Shown here piece after piece: positions 1 through 8,509 of a stretch of DNA of 54,715 nt. The DNA is taken from NCBI GenBank assembly GCA_045612665.1, contig JAZKZO010000032.1, positions 1 to 54,715 of the forward strand. Direction: 5' to 3'. Positions within the stretch are counted from its first letter, which is position 1. Every line of letters begins with the position of its first letter. A program made the translations under genes and the position numbers. Source of the DNA: RGIG2000 sp045612665. GTDB lineage: Bacteria > Bacillota > Clostridia > Oscillospirales > CAG-272. Under the pieces are notes generated by a model. It did not search any database, was not told where the DNA came from, and worked only from the letters and a program-made list of their open reading frames with translations.

Positions 1-23
1 GAGCTTGTGAAAATCACAAGCTC
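1..23 (-). terminator. Terminator of the hydrogenase operon
   Basis: A 10-bp inverted repeat (GAGCTTGTGA / TCACAAGCTC) lies 10 nt beyond the hydA stop codon. The U-rich tail that would follow on the minus strand falls outside the window, so the rho-independent call rests on the stem and its position. Confidence 0.7.
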
Positions 24-32
24 TTTATTTTA

Positions 33-1781
33 TTAGTTGTTCTTAAGTCCACGCTTTACATACTTTGTATGAAGAACCTCATGAGCCTTGTGGCTACCTG
101 GGTTACCAAAGTATTCGTCATAGAGCTTCTTAACTGCTGAGTTTTCATGGGATTTTCTCAAATCCATCTTCTTATCAGCTGTGTAAAGAACGCTTGCACG
201 GAGCTCACGAAGGTTTACGTTGTTACGAACAACAGCTGGTTGTGTTGGTTGACCACCACCGTTTACGCATCCGCCTGGACAAGCCATGATTTCGATGAAA
301 TCAACCTTCTCCTCGCCGTTTCTTACTGCTGTAAGAAGCTTCTTAGCGTTAGCTGTTCCACTTGCAACTGCAACCTTGATTTCGTTGCCACCGAGAGTAT
401 ATGTTGCTCTCTTGATGCCTTCGATACCACGAACATCCTCGAATTCGAGCTTTTCGAGAGGCTTGCCCTCGATAACCTCAGCTGCTGTACGGAGAGCTGC
501 CTCCATAACACCACCTGTTGCACCGAAGATAGCGCCTGCGCCTGAACCGATTCCGAATGGATCGTCAAACTTAGCGTCTTCCATAGCTCTGAAGTCGATA
601 CCTGCCTGCTGAATCATTCTTGCAAGCTCTCTTGTTGTGATAGCTACGTCAACATCAGGAACGCCTGCTGCGTTTTGATGATCTCTTGTAACCTCAAACT
701 TCTTTGCTGTACAAGGAATTGCAGATACGAAGAAGATATCCTTAGGATCTACGCCGATCTTAGCTGCGTAGTATGTCTTATACATAGCACCGAACATTTG
801 TTGTGGTGATTTGCAGGATGAGAGGTTGTCAGTAAATTCTGGGAAATAGTGCTCACAGTACTTAACCCATCCAGGTGAGCATGATGTGATAAGAGGAAGG
901 TTTTTGCCCTCTTTAAATCTGCCAAGGAACTCAGTTGCCTCTTCCATGATTGTAAGGTCAGCTGTGAGGTTCATATCATATACGCCATCAAAGCCGAGAG
1001 CCTTCATAGAAGCAACCATCTTACCCTCAACGTCAGTGCCTGGAGCATAGTCGAAGCACTCACCGATTGTAGCTCTTACAGAAGGAGCTGCGCAGATTGC
1101 AACGTGCTTTGTAGGATCTGCCAATGCAGCAAGAACCTTAGCTGTGTCGTCCTTTTCATAAAGAGCGCCAACAGGACAAGCAACGATACACTGACCGCAA
1201 CCGATACATGATGTCTTGTCAAGAGTCTGCTCAAATGCAGAAGCGATGTGTGTGTCAAATCCACGGTCATTTGCGCCGATTACGCCGATGCCCTGCATAT
1301 TCTTACAAGCAGCAACGCAACGACGGCAAAGGATACACTTCTCGTTATCTCTTACGATATAAGGAGTTGTAGCATCGATTGGATATTCGTTGTTATTGCC
1401 CTTGAAGTGGTCCTCATCTACACCGTACTCATAGCAGAGCTTCTGGAGCTCACAGCTTGTTGAACGGATACATGTAAGGCACTTCTTCTTATGTGCAGAA
1501 AGAACAAGCTCGAGGTTTGTCTTTCTTGTTTGTCTGATTTTTGGAGTGTTTGTATAAACCTCCATACCCTCGTTTACAGGGTATACGCAAGCAGCAGCAA
1601 GTCCTCTTGCGCCCTTTACCTCTACAAGGCAAAGACGGCATGCGCCGATCTCGTTGATGTCCTTGAGATAGCAAAGTGTAGGAATATCAATTCCGGCATA
1701 TCTTGCAGCCTGAAGAACTGTTGAGTTAGCAGGAACAGAATATTCTTTATCGTTAATTTTAATATTTACCATATTTTCCAT
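33..1781 (-). CDS. hydA: [FeFe] hydrogenase catalytic subunit, HydA/HndD type
   Basis: This is the catalytic subunit of a cytoplasmic NAD(P)-linked, probably electron-bifurcating [FeFe] hydrogenase (2H+ + 2e- to H2). An N-terminal 2Fe-2S ferredoxin domain carries Cys37, 48, 51 and 65. A His-Cys cluster site follows (His97, Cys101, 104, 110). Two 4Fe-4S sites use Cys149/152/155/159 and Cys192/195/198/202. The H-cluster motifs are L1 TSCSPGW (Cys301), L2 IPCTAKKFE (Cys357) and L3 MACPGGC (Cys501, Cys505), with a small-subunit-like C-terminus. The 582-aa length matches HndD-type subunits and lacks the C-terminal extension known from the Thermotoga HydA. L2 starts with Ile355 where the family consensus has Met. 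The start ATG has an AGGAGG SD 8 nt upstream. It is last in the mrp-hydC-hydB-hydA operon, 15 nt after hydB. Family assignment is secure; bifurcation is inferred from the subunit set. Confidence 0.96.
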   Translation of the reverse strand: MENMVNIKINDKEYSVPANSTVLQAARYAGIDIPTLCYLKDINEIGACRLCLVEVKGARGLAAACVYPVNEGMEVYTNTPKIRQTRKTNLELVLSAHKKKCLTCIRSTSCELQKLCYEYGVDEDHFKGNNNEYPIDATTPYIVRDNEKCILCRRCVAACKNMQGIGVIGANDRGFDTHIASAFEQTLDKTSCIGCGQCIVACPVGALYEKDDTAKVLAALADPTKHVAICAAPSVRATIGECFDYAPGTDVEGKMVASMKALGFDGVYDMNLTADLTIMEEATEFLGRFKEGKNLPLITSCSPGWVKYCEHYFPEFTDNLSSCKSPQQMFGAMYKTYYAAKIGVDPKDIFFVSAIPCTAKKFEVTRDHQNAAGVPDVDVAITTRELARMIQQAGIDFRAMEDAKFDDPFGIGSGAGAIFGATGGVMEAALRTAAEVIEGKPLEKLEFEDVRGIEGIKRATYTLGGNEIKVAVASGTANAKKLLTAVRNGEEKVDFIEIMACPGGCVNGGGQPTQPAVVRNNVNLRELRASVLYTADKKMDLRKSHENSAVKKLYDEYFGNPGSHKAHEVLHTKYVKRGLKNN

Positions 1782-1796
1782 CTGTGTTTCCTCCTA

Positions 1797-3701
1797 TTAG
1801 CCCTTATAAATTGCCTGAATCTTCTTACAGCTTGGCAAGCAAGCGCCACACTTAACGCACTTTGTTGAGTCGATTGTCATTGAAGCGAGCTTATGTCCAG
1901 GTGCTACATAATCGGTTCTCGAAATTGCGTCAGCAGGACACTGCTTAGCGCACAAGCCACAACCGATACACTTGTCCATATCAATCTTGTATGTGAAGAG
2001 GTTCTTACATACGCCTGCAGGACACTTCTTATCAACGATGTGAGCGATATACTCATCACGGAAGTTAGCAAGAGTTGAAAGAACTGGGTTAGGAGCCGTC
2101 TGACCAAGACCGCAAAGAGATGCGCTCTTAATGTAGTTAGCGAGCTCTTCGAGCTTATCGAGGTCTTCCATTTCACCGTTACCTTCGGTAATCTTTGTAA
2201 GGATTTCGAGAAGTCTTACAGTACCGATACGGCATGGTGCACACTTACCGCAGGATTCGTCAACAGTAAACTCAAGGAAGAACTTAGCAAGGTCAACCAT
2301 ACAGGTATCCTCGTCCATAACGATAAGTCCCCCTGAGCCCATCATTGAGCCTTCAGCGATAAGGTTATCATATTCGATTGCAACATCATACTTAGAAGCA
2401 GGGATACATCCACCGGAAGGTCCACCTGTCTGAGCAGCCTTGAACTTCTTACCGTTAGGAATACCGCCACCGATTTCCTCTACAACCTCACGAAGAGTTG
2501 TACCCATAGGAATTTCAACAAGACCTGTGTTAGTGATCTTTCCACCGAGAGCAAATACCTTTGTTCCCTTAGATTTTTCGGTTCCCATAGCTGTGAACCA
2601 CTTAGCACCGTTGTTGATGATTTGTGGGATGTTTGCATATGTTTCAACGTTGTTGATGATAGTTGGCTTTCCAAAGAGTCCCTTAACAGCTGGGAATGGT
2701 GGACGTGGACGTGGCTCACCACGGTTACCCTCAATAGAGGTAAGAAGCGCGGTTTCCTCACCACAAACGAACGCACCTGCACCAAGTCTGATTTGCATAT
2801 CGAACTCGAAGTCAGTACCGAAAATGTTCTTGCCGAGGAGTCCCTCTGCTCTTGCAGCGTTGATAGCAGCCTGAAGACGGTTAACAGCGATAGGATACTC
2901 AGCACGAACGTATACGTAACCTTGGTTAGCGCCGATTGCATAACCTGCGATAGCCATAGCCTCGATAAGTGCGTGTGGGTCGCCCTCAAGGATAGAACGG
3001 TCCATAAATGCACCTGGGTCTCCCTCGTCACCGTTACATACTACATACTTCTGACCCTTAGGCTGAGCTGCAGCGAACTGCCACTTTCTACCTGTTGGGA
3101 ATCCACCGCCTCCACGGCCACGAATTCCGGAATCAAGGATTTCCTTGATAACCTCATCAGGAGTCATTTCGGTAACAACCTTAGCAAGTGCAAGGTATCC
3201 GTCTGTTCCTATGTATTCGTTGATGCACTCAGGGTCGACAAGACCGCAGTTACGGAGTGCAACTCTCTTTTGCTTCTTGTAGAAAGCAGTTTCGTTAAGG
3301 GAAAGGATTTGGTCGCCCTTAACTGTTTCGGAATAGAGGAGCTTCTTAACAGGGTTGCCGCCAACGAGATGCTCGTTTACGATTTCGTCAACATTGTCAA
3401 GCTCAATTCTTGAGTAGAATGTTCCCTCTGGATATACAATAACGATTGGACCAAGTGCGCAAAGTCCGAAGCATCCTGTAAGAACTACCTGTACCTTATC
3501 AGCGATACCTGCGTTCTTGATAGCCTCTTCCATTTTTTCCTTGATTTGTACGCTCTTTGAAGAGGTACAGCCTGTACCGCCACAAATAAGAACGTGCTTT
3601 TCATATTTGCCGTCAGTCTTCGCATCTCTGTTTTGACGGAAAGCGATTTTTCCTGCATATTCGTCTCTGATTTTAATGAGATCTGCCAAATTCTTAATCA
3701 T
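1797..3701 (-). CDS. hydB: Hydrogenase flavoprotein subunit, HydB/HndC (NuoF-like)
   Basis: This 634-aa subunit binds NAD(P)H and FMN and is the expected electron-bifurcation or exchange module of the trimeric hydrogenase. A thioredoxin-like 2Fe-2S domain at the N-terminus has Cys40, 45, 77 and 81. The NuoF core follows with the glycine-rich NADH/FMN motif GRGGGGFPTGRKW near residue 195. The NuoF 4Fe-4S site reads ESCGKCAPCRIGT. The C-terminus has two ferredoxin-type 4Fe-4S motifs (CIGCGLCAKQCP and CVKCGACLPSC). Having the Trx-like domain and double ferredoxin in one chain is the HydB layout, so no separate HndB is needed and none is present. It starts 20 nt after hydC and ends 15 nt before hydA, consistent with one transcript and stoichiometric translation. 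Confidence 0.95.
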   Translation of the reverse strand: MIKNLADLIKIRDEYAGKIAFRQNRDAKTDGKYEKHVLICGGTGCTSSKSVQIKEKMEEAIKNAGIADKVQVVLTGCFGLCALGPIVIVYPEGTFYSRIELDNVDEIVNEHLVGGNPVKKLLYSETVKGDQILSLNETAFYKKQKRVALRNCGLVDPECINEYIGTDGYLALAKVVTEMTPDEVIKEILDSGIRGRGGGGFPTGRKWQFAAAQPKGQKYVVCNGDEGDPGAFMDRSILEGDPHALIEAMAIAGYAIGANQGYVYVRAEYPIAVNRLQAAINAARAEGLLGKNIFGTDFEFDMQIRLGAGAFVCGEETALLTSIEGNRGEPRPRPPFPAVKGLFGKPTIINNVETYANIPQIINNGAKWFTAMGTEKSKGTKVFALGGKITNTGLVEIPMGTTLREVVEEIGGGIPNGKKFKAAQTGGPSGGCIPASKYDVAIEYDNLIAEGSMMGSGGLIVMDEDTCMVDLAKFFLEFTVDESCGKCAPCRIGTVRLLEILTKITEGNGEMEDLDKLEELANYIKSASLCGLGQTAPNPVLSTLANFRDEYIAHIVDKKCPAGVCKNLFTYKIDMDKCIGCGLCAKQCPADAISRTDYVAPGHKLASMTIDSTKCVKCGACLPSCKKIQAIYKG

Positions 3702-3721
3702 AATCTTTCTTCCGTCCTTTC

Positions 3722-4219
3722 TTATGCGTTATACTTGTCAAGAATTCCCTTGATCATATCAGGTGTAAGTCTTCCGTAAACCTCTTCGTTTACAGTAAGA
3801 ACAGGAGCAAGTCCACAAGCACCGATACAACGGGTAGCGTCAAGGCTGAACTTTCTATCTGCTGTGATCTCGCCGTTCTTGATGCCGATAAGAGATTCAA
3901 GCTTGTCCATAAGCAAGCCTGCGCCCTTTACGTAGCAAGCGGTTCCGAGGCATACTGCGATAGCATATTCGCCCTTTGGATTGAGAATGAATTGTGAATA
4001 GAACGAAGCAACTCCATAAACCTCAGAAAGAGGAATATCCATACCGAGTGCAATATGCTCCTGAACTTCAATAGGAAGGTATCCATAGATATCCTGTGCC
4101 TTTTGAAGAACTGGCATAAGTGCGCCCTCTTCGCCCTTGTGCTCTGCAATAACAGCGTCAAGCTTTGCTTCTTGCTCTTTGGTGCCATTGAAAGCAACTG
4201 ATGTGAGTTTCTTTTTCAT
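3722..4219 (-). CDS. hydC: Hydrogenase 2Fe-2S subunit, HydC/HndA (NuoE-like)
   Basis: This 165-aa protein is the 24-kDa NuoE-like subunit that carries one thioredoxin-fold 2Fe-2S cluster and docks onto the NuoF-like subunit. Visible cluster ligands are in CLGTACYVKG and, about 36 residues later, ATRCIGACGLAPV. An N-terminal helical segment with the motif YLPIEVQEHIA is typical of the family. The start ATG follows an AAGGAGATC SD. It lies 38 nt after mrp with no convincing internal promoter, so it should be transcribed from the promoter upstream of mrp. Length and motif spacing are ordinary for the family. Confidence 0.95.
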   Translation of the reverse strand: MKKKLTSVAFNGTKEQEAKLDAVIAEHKGEEGALMPVLQKAQDIYGYLPIEVQEHIALGMDIPLSEVYGVASFYSQFILNPKGEYAIAVCLGTACYVKGAGLLMDKLESLIGIKNGEITADRKFSLDATRCIGACGLAPVLTVNEEVYGRLTPDMIKGILDKYNA

Positions 4220-4257
4220 AAGAGATCTCCTTCTATAAAAATTTTTTATAATCGTAG

Positions 4258-5091
4258 TTAAGCCTTGGTCTTAGCCTCGAGAGCATCGGACGCCTTATCG
4301 AGATAATCATTCTCCATAAGCTCGATTATTCCCTTATCACAAAGGGCAGCGAGTCTTGCATCCATAGGAAGCTTACCAAGAATTTCGTAGCCGTACTTTG
4401 TTGCTACTTCATTTATTTTACCGTCTCCGAAGATGTGAATTTCCTTTCCGCAGTCGGGGCAAATAACATAGCTCATATTCTCTACAAGTCCCAAAACAGG
4501 AACATTCATAAGCTGAGCCATCTTAGCAGCCTTTTCAACTATCATGGAAACCAAATCCTGAGGAGTGGTTACAATAACTATTCCGTCAATTGGGAGAGAT
4601 TGGAAAACCGTAAGAGGTACGTCTCCTGTTCCCGGAGGCATATCGATAAACATATAGTCTATCTCATCCCAAACCACATCGGTCCAAAATTGCTTTACAG
4701 TTCCTGCGATAACAGGTCCACGCCACACAACCGGTCTTGTTTCGTCCTCAAGAAGAAGATTTACAGACATGACATCAATTCCTGTCTTGGTTGAAACAGG
4801 GAGAAGATGCATTCCATCCGAGAGTGCACGGTCCTTAAGGCCGAAGGCACGGGGAATAGACGGTCCTGTAATGTCCGCGTCGAGAATCGCAGTTTTATAG
4901 CCCTTTCTCTGCATAAGAACAGCAAGCATAGAGGTAACGATTGATTTACCAACTCCACCCTTACCGCTCACTACGCCGATAACGTGCTTTACCGAGCTTA
5001 ATTCATTCAACTGTTCCTTTGGTATTCCACCCTGCTTTGAAGGGCAATTTGCCGAGCAGGTCGAACAGTTATGAGTACATTCTTCTGACAT
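4258..5091 (-). CDS. mrp: Mrp/NBP35-family Fe-S carrier ATPase
   Basis: This is a ParA-like P-loop ATPase of the Mrp/NBP35 (ApbC) family, which binds and delivers Fe-S clusters. The deviant Walker A GKGGVGKS is at residues 43-50, and DADITGPS and FIDMPPGTGD are the family switch and Walker B segments. A Cys-rich N-terminus (Cys5, 9, 12, 16) resembles the NBP35 N-terminal cluster site, and a CPDC motif near residue 214 is the usual dimer-bridging CxxC. It is first in the hydrogenase operon, which suggests, by inference, that it serves maturation of the many clusters in HydABC. The HydE/F/G maturases are not in the window. The start has an AAGGAAAAG SD. Confidence 0.93.
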   Translation of the reverse strand: MSEECTHNCSTCSANCPSKQGGIPKEQLNELSSVKHVIGVVSGKGGVGKSIVTSMLAVLMQRKGYKTAILDADITGPSIPRAFGLKDRALSDGMHLLPVSTKTGIDVMSVNLLLEDETRPVVWRGPVIAGTVKQFWTDVVWDEIDYMFIDMPPGTGDVPLTVFQSLPIDGIVIVTTPQDLVSMIVEKAAKMAQLMNVPVLGLVENMSYVICPDCGKEIHIFGDGKINEVATKYGYEILGKLPMDARLAALCDKGIIELMENDYLDKASDALEAKTKA

Positions 5092-5137
5092 TACTTTTCC
5101 TTTCTATTATATATATAATTTATTTTGTGTCGCAAGT

Positions 5138-5166
5138 ATTATACTACAATGCTGCGCATTTTTCAA
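5138..5166 (-). promoter_or_regulatory. Promoter of mrp-hydCBA
   Basis: Read on the minus strand: TTGAAA, a 17-bp spacer, then TATAAT, located 47 nt upstream of the mrp start. It is the only good promoter seen for the operon. Confidence 0.75.
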
Positions 5167-5185
5167 GTCCTTTCGGCAAAATTCT

Positions 5186-6844
5186 TTAAGTAAAATTACG
5201 CCTTTTGATAATTTCATATTTTCCTGTTACCGGATTTCGGAAATCGTAGTCAACGTAAACAAAGGAATCCTCGCTTGAAAGAAGCGTTATTGCTCTTTTA
5301 ATTCCCTGCTTTTTCTTTGTTTTCGGGTCTTTTTCAAGCTCGTTCAAATATTCCTTGAGCTTGGGAGAATGGATTTTCAAAAATTCGGGCAATGCTCCCA
5401 TTTTGTTTGTTGAAAGTCTATCCATTGCCATAAGATCGCGAATGATATTTTCGTTTTCGATATTGGAGCAAAGATACTGATAAACAAGAAGCGAAAGCTC
5501 ATCAAGGGTTCTGCTCTTTTCATACTTTTTCACAAAAATGGCGAGCCCTGTGTACAATTTAAAGGGGTTTTCAACCGAATTCAAGAGATATTCATTGAGT
5601 CTTGGAAACCTTCCTGAATTGTAAAATCTATCGAAAAAGTCCTCGATTACATGAAGTGCTTCCACCTCGTTTTGCGAAAGCCATTTGGTGCTTTTAACTT
5701 CGTATGGCGGTTCAAGATTATAATTAAAAACCGACTCGTTTGGCTCTTCTCTTAACTTAGCGCCGTGCAAAAGCTTCAAAAATCCAAGCTGAAGCATATG
5801 AGGGCGCAAGGCAATCGCGCGATTGAAGCTATTTTCAAGGCTTTTCATATCCTCGAACGGCAAGCCTGCGATGAGGTCTATGTGAATATGAATATTTTGA
5901 GGAGCAAGAAGCAATTTAACGTTTTCACATAGCTTTTCCATATTAGTTCTTCTGTCAATGGCGTTAAGTGTTTCCACATTAAAGGACTGAAGTCCTATTT
6001 CCATTTGGAAAAGACCGATAGGTGCGCCTGCGAGCACGGCTATCGTTTCTTTGTCAAGAATATCCCCCTCAATTTCGAAATGGAAGCATACGTCCGTGGG
6101 TATTTCTTTGCCGTATGAATTTATAATAAATTCAAATAGTTCCTTAGCTCTCTTTTTATCAGCGTTAAACGTGCGGTCTATGAGCTTGACGGTTTTAGTG
6201 CCACTATTCGCAAGAATTAGGATATCTTTTTTAGATCTTTCAAGGTCAAAAAATCTAACTCCGCCACATCTTCCCGACAGGCAAAACGCGCAACGGTACG
6301 GGCATCCTCTGCTCGTTTCAAGATATGCAATTCTACCGTTCAAGGCTTCTAAATAGTCCTTGGTATATGGTGATGGTGGGTCGCTTACCATAGTGAAAGG
6401 CTCTTTGACAACGATTTCATCGCCATCCCTATAACAAAGTCCATCTATTTGCTTTGGATCAACCCCTTGGCAAAGTCTTGCGAATGGGATTTCCCCCTCT
6501 CCGGAAATCACATAATCAACAAAAGGATTTTCTTGAAGGATCTCTTTCGCATTGTAGCTAACCTCAGGACCGCCCAAAAGGATTTTGACGCTTCTTCCCT
6601 CTTTTATTTTTTGGGAAAGAGATAGGACAAGGCTTACGTTCCAAATATACGCCGAAAAAGCGACCGCGTCAGCGTCGCTTGCGAGTATTCTTTTGAGAAT
6701 TTCTTCCTCTTTTTCGTTAATTGTTCCTTCAATTATACGGCACTCAACCTCGGGAGACAGAGCATCAACCGTAGCTTTAAGATACCATGGAGCAAGGCAT
6801 GAATGAACGAACTTCGAATTAAGAGCGCATATTACTACCTTCAA
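5186..6844 (-). CDS. B12-binding radical SAM protein (DUF4080-like C-terminus)
   Basis: The protein joins an N-terminal cobalamin-binding-type domain (VVICALNSKFVHSCLAPWYL opening) to a radical SAM core and a DUF4080-like C-terminal region. The radical SAM cluster motif is RGCPYRCAFC. GGPEVSYNA and the ISGEGE motif are typical of B12-binding radical SAM proteins. The substrate is unknown; related families modify small molecules or RNA. The longest frame begins at 6874, but that codon lies upstream of the promoter -10 box (6865-6870). I therefore place the start at the TTG at 6844, which has an AGAGGGTG SD 7 nt away, giving 552 aa. It ends 20 nt before the -35 box of the mrp promoter. No clear terminator is seen. 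Confidence 0.88.
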   Translation of the reverse strand: MKVVICALNSKFVHSCLAPWYLKATVDALSPEVECRIIEGTINEKEEEILKRILASDADAVAFSAYIWNVSLVLSLSQKIKEGRSVKILLGGPEVSYNAKEILQENPFVDYVISGEGEIPFARLCQGVDPKQIDGLCYRDGDEIVVKEPFTMVSDPPSPYTKDYLEALNGRIAYLETSRGCPYRCAFCLSGRCGGVRFFDLERSKKDILILANSGTKTVKLIDRTFNADKKRAKELFEFIINSYGKEIPTDVCFHFEIEGDILDKETIAVLAGAPIGLFQMEIGLQSFNVETLNAIDRRTNMEKLCENVKLLLAPQNIHIHIDLIAGLPFEDMKSLENSFNRAIALRPHMLQLGFLKLLHGAKLREEPNESVFNYNLEPPYEVKSTKWLSQNEVEALHVIEDFFDRFYNSGRFPRLNEYLLNSVENPFKLYTGLAIFVKKYEKSRTLDELSLLVYQYLCSNIENENIIRDLMAMDRLSTNKMGALPEFLKIHSPKLKEYLNELEKDPKTKKKQGIKRAITLLSSEDSFVYVDYDFRNPVTGKYEIIKRRNFT

Positions 6845-6864
6845 CAAATCACCCTCTTGCTTTA

Positions 6865-6893
6865 ATTTTAACAAATTTTTTGCATTATGTCAA
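6865..6893 (-). promoter_or_regulatory. Promoter of the radical SAM gene
   Basis: Minus-strand TTGACA, 17-bp spacer, TAAAAT. It excludes the upstream TTG at 6874 as translation start and implies a leader of about 15 nt. Confidence 0.8.
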
Positions 6894-6951
6894 CAAATTG
6901 AGCATTACTTTTTATTTTATGTGGGCATTTTATTTTTTTATTTTATAAGCC

Positions 6952-6980
6952 TTGACAAAACGCGCTTATAATGGTAAAAT
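6952..6980 (+). promoter_or_regulatory. Promoter of the capsule/EPS control operon
   Basis: TTGACA (6952-6957), 17-bp spacer, TAAAAT (6975-6980). It is back-to-back with the radical SAM promoter, with about 58 bp between the -35 boxes. It overlaps the 5' part of the longest open frame and so decides the start of the next gene. Confidence 0.8.
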
Positions 6981-7011
6981 ACTTATATCTATGGATATTT
7001 GCGAGGTGTCT

Positions 7012-7749
7012 ATGACAGATTTACATTGCCACGCACTATGCTTTGTCGATGACGGGGCAAAAGACATCGAGGAAATGAATCAAATGATTGATATCGCCTA
7101 TAACGACGGCATCAAAAAAATGTGCTTCACGCCTCATTTCAAGGCGCATCATTTCAAAAACGATGCTCAAATTTCGAGCTATAATGAAAAAATCAAAGAA
7201 AGCTTCTCTATGGCTCTTGAATATGCAAGGGACAAGTATTCCGATATGGAGCTGTACCTTGGAAACGAAATTATGCATCATCACGACATTTACGACTCGC
7301 TTTCGAGTGGCAAATGTGCGTTTCTTGCAGGCTCATCGTATGCTTTGGTGGAATTTTTGCCAAGCGCGTCGTATTTTGAAATTCAAGGTGCTCTTTCAAG
7401 CTTGTTAAGAAAGGGTGTTAAGCCTATTCTTGCACATGCCGAGAGATACTCTTCTCTTGTTAGCGACGTGAGTCGAGTGGACGAGCTAAAGGAAATGGGA
7501 GTTCTCATTCAAATAAACGCGGGCTCTATTGCTAAAATGAAGCTTGGAAAATGTGCAAAATTCATAAAAACACTTTTCAAAAGGTCGCTTGTTGACATTG
7601 TAGCCAGTGATGCACACGATACGGTTTCGTTTGCACCTATTATGTCAAGGGCGTACGGTATAATTTACAAAAAATACGGTGAAAGCGTTGCAAGAAGCAC
7701 TTGTGAGCTTGTGCCGAATTTGATATTAGAAAACAAAAAGGTTCATTAA
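7012..7749 (+). CDS. CpsB/YwqE-type tyrosine-protein phosphatase (PHP fold)
   Basis: This metal-dependent phosphatase of the PHP superfamily dephosphorylates the tyrosine tail of the cognate BY-kinase and so tunes capsule or EPS chain length. Metal-ligand motifs are visible: DLHCH at residues 3-7, GNEIMHHHDI, LAHAERY and VASDAHD near the C-terminus. The frame is open from 6952, but the promoter covers that part; the ATG at 7012 has a GAGGTG SD and begins directly with the family's MTDLHCH opening, giving 245 aa. It is first in the operon, 10 nt before the co-polymerase gene. Assignment is by motif and by synteny with kinase and adaptor. Confidence 0.92.
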   Translation: MTDLHCHALCFVDDGAKDIEEMNQMIDIAYNDGIKKMCFTPHFKAHHFKNDAQISSYNEKIKESFSMALEYARDKYSDMELYLGNEIMHHHDIYDSLSSGKCAFLAGSSYALVEFLPSASYFEIQGALSSLLRKGVKPILAHAERYSSLVSDVSRVDELKEMGVLIQINAGSIAKMKLGKCAKFIKTLFKRSLVDIVASDAHDTVSFAPIMSRAYGIIYKKYGESVARSTCELVPNLILENKKVH

Positions 7750-7759
7750 GGAGAAAGAA

Positions 7760-8497
7760 ATGGATTCAACCAACACAAACACAAAAGAACAAGAAAACGG
7801 TCTTGATATAAGAGACGTTGCCAACTTCATTTTTGGCAAAATTTGGATCGTAATTCTTGCTATGGCATGCGCTGCGGTTGTGGCTATAATTTTTACAAGC
7901 ACAATAACACCGACTTATAAATCGCGCTCTACTCTCTTCATCACTAACACACAGGACTCAATCAGCTCCTCTCAGACTGTCAGCGACTGGACAATCGGAC
8001 GTCAGCTTGCTACAACAAGCCCTGAGCTTGTTACCGAGGTTTTTTGTGATAAGGTTGCCGAAAAGCTTAATCAGGACCTTACATTCGTAGCTAAATACGG
8101 AGAAATCACAGGCAAAAGACTTCTCTCTTACATAAATGTATCGTCTGATGCGGAGACCTGTATGGTAACCTTTACAGTTACTACAACTAACCCTGAATAC
8201 TCAAAAATCTTGGCTGACGAAGTTACAAGCTATTTTGGAGTATATATTAACGACTTTATGAAGTCAGACTCTATCAGAACCATGCAAGCAAAGCTTGGTG
8301 AGGTTAACCCTAACCCTTCAAACATTCATACTGTAAGAAATGCCGCTCTTGCTGCCATTATTGGAGCTATTGTTGCTGCTGCTATTCTCGTAATTATATT
8401 TATGTTTGATGACAAGATTAAAACAGCTGACGATATTGAGCGTTATCTTAAGGTAAGCGTTCTCGGTGTTATTCCCGAAATTGACGTTGAGCAGTAA
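7760..8497 (+). CDS. Wzz/CpsC-like polysaccharide co-polymerase (kinase adaptor)
   Basis: This is a membrane protein of the Wzz/CapA-YveK family, which sets polysaccharide chain length and activates the BY-kinase through its cytoplasmic C-terminus. A first membrane segment lies at about residues 30-52 and a second at about 190-215 (AALAAIIGAIVAAAILVIIF). Between them is an extracytoplasmic region with the family opening YKSRSTLFI. The C-terminal tail FDDKIKTADDIERYLKVSVLGVIP is the typical Wzz-to-kinase junction motif. The 245-aa length is normal for the Gram-positive two-protein system. AGGAG SD; 12 nt before the kinase gene. Confidence 0.92.
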   Translation: MDSTNTNTKEQENGLDIRDVANFIFGKIWIVILAMACAAVVAIIFTSTITPTYKSRSTLFITNTQDSISSSQTVSDWTIGRQLATTSPELVTEVFCDKVAEKLNQDLTFVAKYGEITGKRLLSYINVSSDAETCMVTFTVTTTNPEYSKILADEVTSYFGVYINDFMKSDSIRTMQAKLGEVNPNPSNIHTVRNAALAAIIGAIVAAAILVIIFMFDDKIKTADDIERYLKVSVLGVIPEIDVEQ

Positions 8498-8509
8498 GGA
8501 GATCAAGAG

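Noticed and set aside
286..3413. Several long open frames antisense to hydA and hydB
   Set aside because: They have no SD, no family motifs and biased composition; they mirror the codon usage of the real genes.
6952..7011. Upstream start of the phosphatase gene
   Set aside because: The stretch contains the -35 and -10 boxes of its promoter; the ATG at 7012 has an SD and the family N-terminus.
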